In this document: positions 59,118 to 64,000 of the stretch, piece after piece | How the letters are laid out: each line of letters begins with the position of its first letter | Numbering within the stretch: the stretch's first letter is position 1 | Assembly (NCBI RefSeq): GCF_003853415.1 | Contig: NZ_QTPP01000001.1 | Location: forward strand, 310,001-374,000 | Source of the DNA: Burkholderia sp. Bp9142 | GTDB taxonomy: Bacteria > Pseudomonadota > Gammaproteobacteria > Burkholderiales > Burkholderiaceae | DNA: 64,000 nt | Direction of reading: 5' to 3' | Program-made: the position numbers and the translations under genes | The notes under the pieces: generated by a model | The model's input: only the letters and a program-made list of their open reading frames with translations | What the model was told of the DNA's origin: nothing | The model's database searches: none

Positions 59118-59795
59118 ATGCGTATCGACGTACAGCATTCCCAGCACGACATCGACGATGAACTCGACACGCTCCATGCGCGTCTGCACCAGCCGGGCCA
59201 TCGCCTGCACGGCCTGCCGGCCGTCGCGCTCGGCGGCTCGGGCCTGATCGTCCGCCACCGCGAGGCGGACGGCGAATACTTCCTTTACGTCGAGGATCCG
59301 TCGGCCCGGCAGCTCGCCGGCTATACGATCTTCAACCGGCTGCCCGAACTCCCGCGCCGCGCGGACCGCTACCTGCGCGCGCCGCACACGCGGCTGCGCG
59401 GATCCGCGCAACGCAAGGGCCTCGCGACGACGCTGTATCGATGGGGACTCGACGCGGGCCTGTGCCTGATCAGCGGCGCACGGCAGTCGGTCGGCGCGGC
59501 GCAGCTGTGGACCGCGCTCGCGCATGACTACCGGCACGGCTTCGTCGACGTCGAAGGCCGCGCGCTGCGTTATCTCGGCGAAGCCGTCGCGGACCATGTG
59601 CACGGCGCGCTGCATACGCGCCGGTTGTTGCTCGGCAATGGATGGACGCTCGACGCCCTGGCGCGGGCAACCGGGATGACGGACGTCGCTGTTGCAAGGT
59701 GTCAGGACGTGAGGTTTCAGCAGGAGGGACGCGAACGCCCTCACCGGCGCGGCGCCGCCAACGCGCGTCACGCCGCCCGCGCGCCGATGCGATAA
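59118..59795 (+). CDS. GNAT-like protein of uncertain function
   Basis: The 225-residue soluble protein has a central part resembling an acetyltransferase fold: GYTIFNRLPELPRRADRYLRAPHTRLRGSAQRKGLATTLYRWGLDAG. Its QRKGLATTLY segment resembles the acetyl-CoA-binding motif A (Q/R-x-x-G-x-A/G). The C-terminal 40 residues are basic and look disordered. I am not certain of the family. There is no good ribosome-binding site, and a hairpin with a T-run immediately precedes the ATG, so expression may be low. An ATG nine codons upstream is an alternative start. Confidence 0.5.
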   Translation: MRIDVQHSQHDIDDELDTLHARLHQPGHRLHGLPAVALGGSGLIVRHREADGEYFLYVEDPSARQLAGYTIFNRLPELPRRADRYLRAPHTRLRGSAQRKGLATTLYRWGLDAGLCLISGARQSVGAAQLWTALAHDYRHGFVDVEGRALRYLGEAVADHVHGALHTRRLLLGNGWTLDALARATGMTDVAVARCQDVRFQQEGRERPHRRGAANARHAARAPMR

Positions 59796-59849
59796 TCCGT
59801 CGGACCCGCGCGACGCCGCCGCGCAAACCACCTGCCGACACGCTCCGCG

Positions 59850-60422
59850 ATGGCTACCGAACCCCGAACCGATTCCGAACGCCGCATCGACATCGTCGCG
59901 CTGTGCGGCAGCCTGCGTGCGCAGTCGTATAACGCGGCGCTGCTGGATGCGGCAGCACGCGTCGCGCCGCGCGGGATGCGCATCACGCGCTTCGAGCGTC
60001 TCGGCGAGTTTCCGCTGTTCAATCCCGACGCCGAACATCCGTCGCCGGCCGCGGTGCGCGACCTGATCGAGCGGCTGAACGCCGCGGACGGCGTGCTGAT
60101 CGCGAGCCCGGAATACGCGCACGGCGTGACGGGCGTGATGAAGAACGCGCTGGACTGGGTCGTGGGGTGCGAAGCCATCGTGTACAAGCCGGTCGCGGTA
60201 TTGAACGCGTCGCCGCGCGCGACGCATGCGGACGCGGCGCTGCGCGAAACGCTGTCGGTGATGTCGGCGTGCATCGTCGAGCGCGCGTCGATCACGCTGC
60301 CGATCCTCGGCAGCCAGCTCGATGCGGCGGGCATCGCCGCGCATCCGCCGTTCGCGGCGGTGCTGACCGATGCGTTGCTCGCGCTGCGCGCGGCGATCGA
60401 CGAGCAGGCGCCGAGTCGCTAG
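59850..60422 (+). CDS. NADPH-dependent FMN reductase
   Basis: The 190-residue flavodoxin-like enzyme has the FMN phosphate-binding CGSLRAQSYNAALL (about residues 19-32) and the SPEYAHGVTGVMKNALDW motif (about 86-103) of the NADPH:FMN/quinone reductase family (SsuE, ChrR, YieF). It should reduce FMN, quinones or metal oxyanions with NAD(P)H in the cytoplasm. It is convergent with the DUF2894 gene. No partner oxygenase is adjacent, so the physiological acceptor is open. Confidence 0.9.
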   Translation: MATEPRTDSERRIDIVALCGSLRAQSYNAALLDAAARVAPRGMRITRFERLGEFPLFNPDAEHPSPAAVRDLIERLNAADGVLIASPEYAHGVTGVMKNALDWVVGCEAIVYKPVAVLNASPRATHADAALRETLSVMSACIVERASITLPILGSQLDAAGIAAHPPFAAVLTDALLALRAAIDEQAPSR

Positions 60423-60451
60423 ACCACGACCGGCGCGGCGCAAAGCGCGCG

Positions 60452-61087
60452 TTATCGCGCCCTGGTGCGCGTGGTCTTCCTCGCTGGCTTCGCCGGCTTC
60501 CCGGCCTTCGCGCGCGGCGCTTCCTTCTCCGGCTGCGCGCCGCCGCCGGCCCGATCCTCGAGCCATGCCAGCGCATCGATATACGACAGGAATTGCTGCA
60601 GGTATTCCGGCGACAGCTCGCGCATCGTCGCGAGCGACCGATGCACGAGGCTGCTCGAATTGAGCGGCCCCGCGTTGCGCGGCACCTGGTCGAGCGACTG
60701 GCGGTACTGCTGTTCGGTCCGGACTTTCGACCACATCGTGCGGAAATAGTCGATCAGCTCGGGATCGACGCCGCGCCGGTCGGCCTGCGCATCGCGCGCG
60801 AGACGCTCGACGAGCCCGCCGAGCGCGCCGCGTGCGGGCGCCTGCGCGGTGGCTTGCGCCATCTCGCTCGCGGCTGCCGCTTCACCGGCACGCGCGACGA
60901 TTTCCGCAAAACCTTCCAGCAGCGTCGCGAGCCGCGCATCGAGCAACACGCGCGCGTCGCCGTCGAGCGCGGCCGCGCGCTTCTCGAGCGCATCGAGCCG
61001 ATGGAAGCGCACCGGATCGAGCCGGTCGGCGCCCTGCTCGCGCCACGCGTCGAGCGTCGCGCGCACGTGCGTCGCGTCGTCCGTCAC
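60452..61087 (-). CDS. DUF2894 protein
   Basis: The 211-residue soluble protein matches DUF2894: an N-terminal helix pair (RFHRLDALEKRAAALDG) and the conserved LIDYFRTMWSKVRTEQQYRQSLDQVPRNAGPLNSS..., ending in a lysine/arginine-rich tail. Function is unknown. Its start overlaps the OmpA-family gene by four bases, making it the last gene of the DUF802-OmpA-DUF2894 operon common in Burkholderia and Ralstonia. It may be the cytoplasmic partner of that envelope complex. Confidence 0.85.
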   Translation of the reverse strand: MTDDATHVRATLDAWREQGADRLDPVRFHRLDALEKRAAALDGDARVLLDARLATLLEGFAEIVARAGEAAAASEMAQATAQAPARGALGGLVERLARDAQADRRGVDPELIDYFRTMWSKVRTEQQYRQSLDQVPRNAGPLNSSSLVHRSLATMRELSPEYLQQFLSYIDALAWLEDRAGGGAQPEKEAPRAKAGKPAKPARKTTRTRAR

Positions 61088-61728
61088 TTCGCCTTCCCTC
61101 CGCTCGATGCGGTCTTGCGCGGCACCGGCGCGATCTCCACGCGGCGATTCTTCGCGCGGCCTTCATCGTCCGCATTCGAGCTGACCGGCTGCTCGGAGCC
61201 GAACGCGGCCGCGAACACCGACGGCGCCGGCACACCGGCGTCGATCAGCGCACGCGTGACCGTCAGCGCGCGCTTGGCCGACAGCTCCCAGTTGTCCGCG
61301 AACAGCCGGTTGCCGGCGCGCACCTGCTGGTCGTCGGCGAAGCCGCTGATCATCAGGATCTCGTCGCGCGTCTTCAGGTAAGCGGCCAGCGGCCCGGCCA
61401 GCGTCTTCAGCAGATCGCGGCCCTCGGGCTGCAACTGGTCGGAGTTCAGTGCGAACAGCACGTTGCCGCTGATGCCGATCCGGCCGTTCACCAGCGTCAC
61501 GCGGCCGGCCGCGAGCGGCCCGGCGAGCGCCTCTTCGAGCGACTTGCGCTGCTGCGCTTCCTGCTGGCGCGCATGCACGGCTTCCTCGAGCTTCGACGTG
61601 AGCTGCAACTGCATGCCGATCACGCCGACGAGGATCAGCACGAACGCGCCGAGCAGCACCGACATCAGGTCGGCGAACGCGGGCCACACCGGCGCGGAAG
61701 GCGCGCCGTCGTCGATTTCGTCATGCAT
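61084..61728 (-). CDS. OmpA/MotB-family envelope protein
   Basis: The 214-residue protein has one N-terminal membrane helix (about 20-42; WPAFADLMSVLLGAFVLILVGVIGM), a short coiled coil (about 45-65), and a C-terminal OmpA domain with ISGFADDQQVRAGNRLFADNWELSAKRA, which would bind peptidoglycan. This is the MotB-like layout. The upstream DUF802 protein has MotA/ExbB-like membrane helices, so the two resemble a proton-driven stator or a TolR/ExbD-type pair. The gap to the DUF802 gene is three bases and the overlap with DUF2894 is four. Confidence 0.87.
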   Translation of the reverse strand: MHDEIDDGAPSAPVWPAFADLMSVLLGAFVLILVGVIGMQLQLTSKLEEAVHARQQEAQQRKSLEEALAGPLAAGRVTLVNGRIGISGNVLFALNSDQLQPEGRDLLKTLAGPLAAYLKTRDEILMISGFADDQQVRAGNRLFADNWELSAKRALTVTRALIDAGVPAPSVFAAAFGSEQPVSSNADDEGRAKNRRVEIAPVPRKTASSGGKAK

Positions 61729-61731
61729 GCG

Positions 61732-64000
61732 TCACGCTCCGACCGATACCCGCCGACCGGCGATCTGCTGCAGGTCCTCGACGATCTGCTTCTGCGACAT
61801 CATGCTCAGGTCGATCACCTCGCGCGCCTGCGCGACGTAGTACTCGAGCTGCTCGTCGCTGCGCGCGAGCGACTTCTCCAGCGCGGCCTCGATGCGCTGC
61901 AGGTGATTCAGCAGCTTGTCGTTCGATTCGCCGAATACCTGCACGGCCGCACCGAATGCATCGCCGAGGCTCGCGACCTCGACGGCGCCCGCCGTGACCT
62001 GCGCGGCCACCGAATCGAGCTTGCGCGTTTCGGCATCGACGGTATCGTTGAAGCGCGCGCCGACGCGATCGAGCAGGTCGGCCGACGTGCTGACGAGCGC
62101 ATCGATCGCGGTGCGCTGTTCGGTCGACGCGTGGTTGACCGCGCCGAGCAGCGTCTCGAGCGTCGCGAGCAGGCGGCTGCGTTCCTCCAGCATCGCGGTG
62201 TCGTGCACCAGGCTGTCGGACAGGCGCTGGCGCAACTCGGCGACGACGTCGGCCGCGGCCTTCGGCGCTTCCGACGCGGCCTGCACGAGGCGCGAGATCT
62301 CGTTGATCGTGTCGCTTGCGTGCACCTGCGCCTGCGCGGTGATGTCGTTCGCGGTGCGGGTCAGCGTGTCGCAGATGTCCTGCTGGCGTGTCGCGGCCTG
62401 TGCGCTCGTCTGCGCCCATTCGTCGCGCAGCGCGGCAGCCATCGCGGCGAGCGAGTCGTTCCACGCGGACAGGCGTTCTTCGTCGCGCGCGGCCAGTTGC
62501 GTCTGCAGGCCCGCATGCGAATCGCGAATCGTCGACAGCAGGTCGTTCGAGCGTTGTTCGAATGTAGACGCTTGTGCGGTCAGATCGCGCGTCGTCCGTG
62601 CAAGCGCGTCGCAGATTTCCTGCTGACGGCCTGCACTGTGCACGCCTGCGCGTTGCCATTCGTCGCCGAGCTTCGTCGCCATTGCCGCCAGCGAGCCGTT
62701 CCATGCCGACAGGCGTTCTTCGTCGCGTGCGGCCAGTTGCGTCTGCAGCCCCGCATGCGAATCGCGGATCGTCGACAGCAGGTCGTTCGAGCGTTGTTCG
62801 AATGTAGACGCTTGTGCGGTCAGATCGCGCGTCGTCTGTGCAAGCGCGTCGCAGATTTCCTGCTGACGGCCCGCACTGTGCACGCCCGCGCGTTGCCATT
62901 CGTCGCCGAGCTTCGAGGCCATCGCGGTCAGCGAAGCATGCCATGCCGACAGGCGCTCCTCGTCGCGCGCGGCCAGTTGCGTCTGCAGCCCCGCCTGCGA
63001 CTCGCGCATCGCGTCGAGCGTCGCGGCCGAATGCCGCTCGAACGTCGCGGCGGCTTCGCCCAGCGCCTGCGCATGCTGGCCGGCCAGCGTCTCGCCGACC
63101 TGCTCCTGACGCGCGAGCGCGTCGCGCCATGCGTCGGACAGGCGGCGTTCGGTCGATTCGAGGCGCGTCGCGACGCCGTCGAGCAGGTCCGTCGAGCGCT
63201 GCGCGAAGGTGTCGGTGAACTGGCCGAGCGTCGTCTGCAACTGCTGCGCGACGGCGTCGCCCGCGCGGCGCTGCTCGTCGAGCGCGCGGTTCCATACGGC
63301 CGTCACGTTCCCGGTGGTCTTCTCGAAACCGTCCGTCAGCCCGTCGAGCTGACGTTGCACCGCACCCGTCACCGTGTCGCGCAGCGCGGCCATCTCCTGC
63401 GCGAGCCCCGTCATCGTCGCCGCGACGACCGGCTGCAGCGCGGCACCGGCCACGCGCGCGCTCTCGGCGGCACTTTCCTTCAGCGCATCGCCGACGTTCG
63501 ATGCCAGGCCCGCATACGCGCGCTCGGTGCGATCGAAGAACGCCTGCTGGCTTTCGATCTGGCGATCGTGCAGCGCAACGCTGCGCGCCTCGAGCGTCGT
63601 CATCATCGTCTGCAGCCGGTCGACCAGCGCCGGCATCACGTCGGCCTGGCGCTGCAGCAGCCGGAACGATTCGTCGCGCTGGTGCGCGGACGAATGCACG
63701 CGCAGCGTCGTCGCGATCCTCGCGTCGAGCTGCTGGCCCGCGTCGATCCGTTCGCGGCGCACGAGCGCGGACAGGAGGCCGAGCATCGCGGACGTCGCGA
63801 CGCCCGCGATCGACGTGCCGAACGCGAAGCCGAGGCCCTTCACCGGCGCGATCAGCGAGGCGCGGATCGCGTCGAGGTCGGTCGCGCTTTCAAGCGCGGC
63901 GCCCGTGCCCTTCAGCGTCACGACCATCCCGAGCAGCGTGCCGAGCATGCCGAGCAGCACGAGCAGGCCGACGAGATACGGCGTCAGCGACGGGCCCGGC
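61732..64000 (-). CDS. DUF802 membrane/coiled-coil protein (partial, N-terminus outside)
   Basis: The frame is open to the right edge, so only the C-terminal 755 or so residues are present. It begins in a MotA/ExbB-like membrane part (YLVGLLVLLGMLGTLLGMVVTLKG, then SIAGVATSAMLGLLSALV) and continues as a very long cytoplasmic coiled coil with the DUF802 region near the end. The middle contains an 80-residue unit repeated almost identically (DEERLSAWNGSLAAMATKLG...QRSNDLLSTIRDSHAGLQ). It probably works with the OmpA/MotB-type protein encoded three bases downstream. Function is unknown. Confidence 0.85.
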   Translation of the reverse strand, partial: PGPSLTPYLVGLLVLLGMLGTLLGMVVTLKGTGAALESATDLDAIRASLIAPVKGLGFAFGTSIAGVATSAMLGLLSALVRRERIDAGQQLDARIATTLRVHSSAHQRDESFRLLQRQADVMPALVDRLQTMMTTLEARSVALHDRQIESQQAFFDRTERAYAGLASNVGDALKESAAESARVAGAALQPVVAATMTGLAQEMAALRDTVTGAVQRQLDGLTDGFEKTTGNVTAVWNRALDEQRRAGDAVAQQLQTTLGQFTDTFAQRSTDLLDGVATRLESTERRLSDAWRDALARQEQVGETLAGQHAQALGEAAATFERHSAATLDAMRESQAGLQTQLAARDEERLSAWHASLTAMASKLGDEWQRAGVHSAGRQQEICDALAQTTRDLTAQASTFEQRSNDLLSTIRDSHAGLQTQLAARDEERLSAWNGSLAAMATKLGDEWQRAGVHSAGRQQEICDALARTTRDLTAQASTFEQRSNDLLSTIRDSHAGLQTQLAARDEERLSAWNDSLAAMAAALRDEWAQTSAQAATRQQDICDTLTRTANDITAQAQVHASDTINEISRLVQAASEAPKAAADVVAELRQRLSDSLVHDTAMLEERSRLLATLETLLGAVNHASTEQRTAIDALVSTSADLLDRVGARFNDTVDAETRKLDSVAAQVTAGAVEVASLGDAFGAAVQVFGESNDKLLNHLQRIEAALEKSLARSDEQLEYYVAQAREVIDLSMMSQKQIVEDLQQIAGRRVSVGA
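62461..62940 (-). repeat. 240-base internal tandem repeat in the DUF802 gene
   Basis: Two adjacent 240-base units, with stretches of over 60 bases identical between copies (for example 62529-62595 and 62769-62835), encode an 80-residue coiled-coil unit. A third, more diverged partial copy continues to about 63010. Near-identity implies recent duplication. Confidence 0.85.

Overview
The window looks like a chromosomal segment of a Burkholderia, most likely the Burkholderia cepacia complex. The coding DNA is very GC-rich, and several small families typical of that genus are present (DUF3717, DUF4148, DUF2970, and a DUF2894/OmpA/DUF802 operon). Regulators are dense: five LysR, three TetR, one AraC, one HutC and one two-component pair, mostly divergent from what they appear to control. 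I see no tRNA, rRNA, CRISPR array or insertion sequence. Two genes are cut by the window edges: an amino-acid binding protein on the left and a DUF802 protein on the right.

Layout, 1-16.8 kb. A HutC repressor stands opposite a histidine-type periplasmic binding protein, with HutC-type operators between them. A UGT-like glycosyltransferase is divergent from a TetR regulator. A second TetR gene faces a lipoprotein/MCE-protein operon, and two copies of one inverted repeat lie between them. Next come a small membrane protein, an alpha/beta hydrolase, a CatM-like LysR, DUF3717, a LysP-like permease, a GGEEF diguanylate cyclase, a FUSC-family protein and argG.

16.8-28 kb. A tartrate-dehydrogenase-like enzyme and an MFS transporter are faced by a LysR regulator. 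Then come another LysR, a 139-residue orphan under a perfect Fur box, an AraC regulator, a LysE exporter with a methyltransferase, an orphan rtcB, a decayed O-methyltransferase start, and metY.

28-39.7 kb is a metal block. One operon encodes czcC, czcB, czcA, a response regulator and a histidine kinase. It is accompanied by two DUF4148 genes, a porin and a small lipoprotein. Six copies of an inverted repeat of the form ATGACG-N4-NNTCAT lie upstream of these units. One of them stands before a short interval that ends in a strong terminator and could be a small RNA. I read this as a local regulon of the response regulator.

39.7-41.3 kb is a lower-GC insert. It carries an M35-like (aspzincin) zinc metalloprotease without a signal peptide, followed immediately by a secreted OmpA-C-like protein. 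This is a candidate toxin/immunity pair and the least ordinary part of the window.

41.3-54.6 kb. TonB receptor, PnuC transporter and kinase genes form a plausible vitamin-type uptake operon with a long structured leader. A glutathione transferase and a PNPOx-reductase-ferredoxin fusion face a LysR gene. A TetR gene faces a short-chain dehydrogenase, an EthA-like Baeyer-Villiger monooxygenase and a hydrolase.

54.6-64 kb. A carboxymuconolactone-decarboxylase-like gene is followed by a lipoprotein with 21 Gly-Thr-Ser triplets, an isoprenylcysteine-methyltransferase-like membrane enzyme, a 28-residue membrane peptide gene with its own terminator, a GNAT-like protein, an FMN reductase, and the DUF802/OmpA/DUF2894 operon, whose DUF802 gene contains a recent 80-codon tandem duplication.
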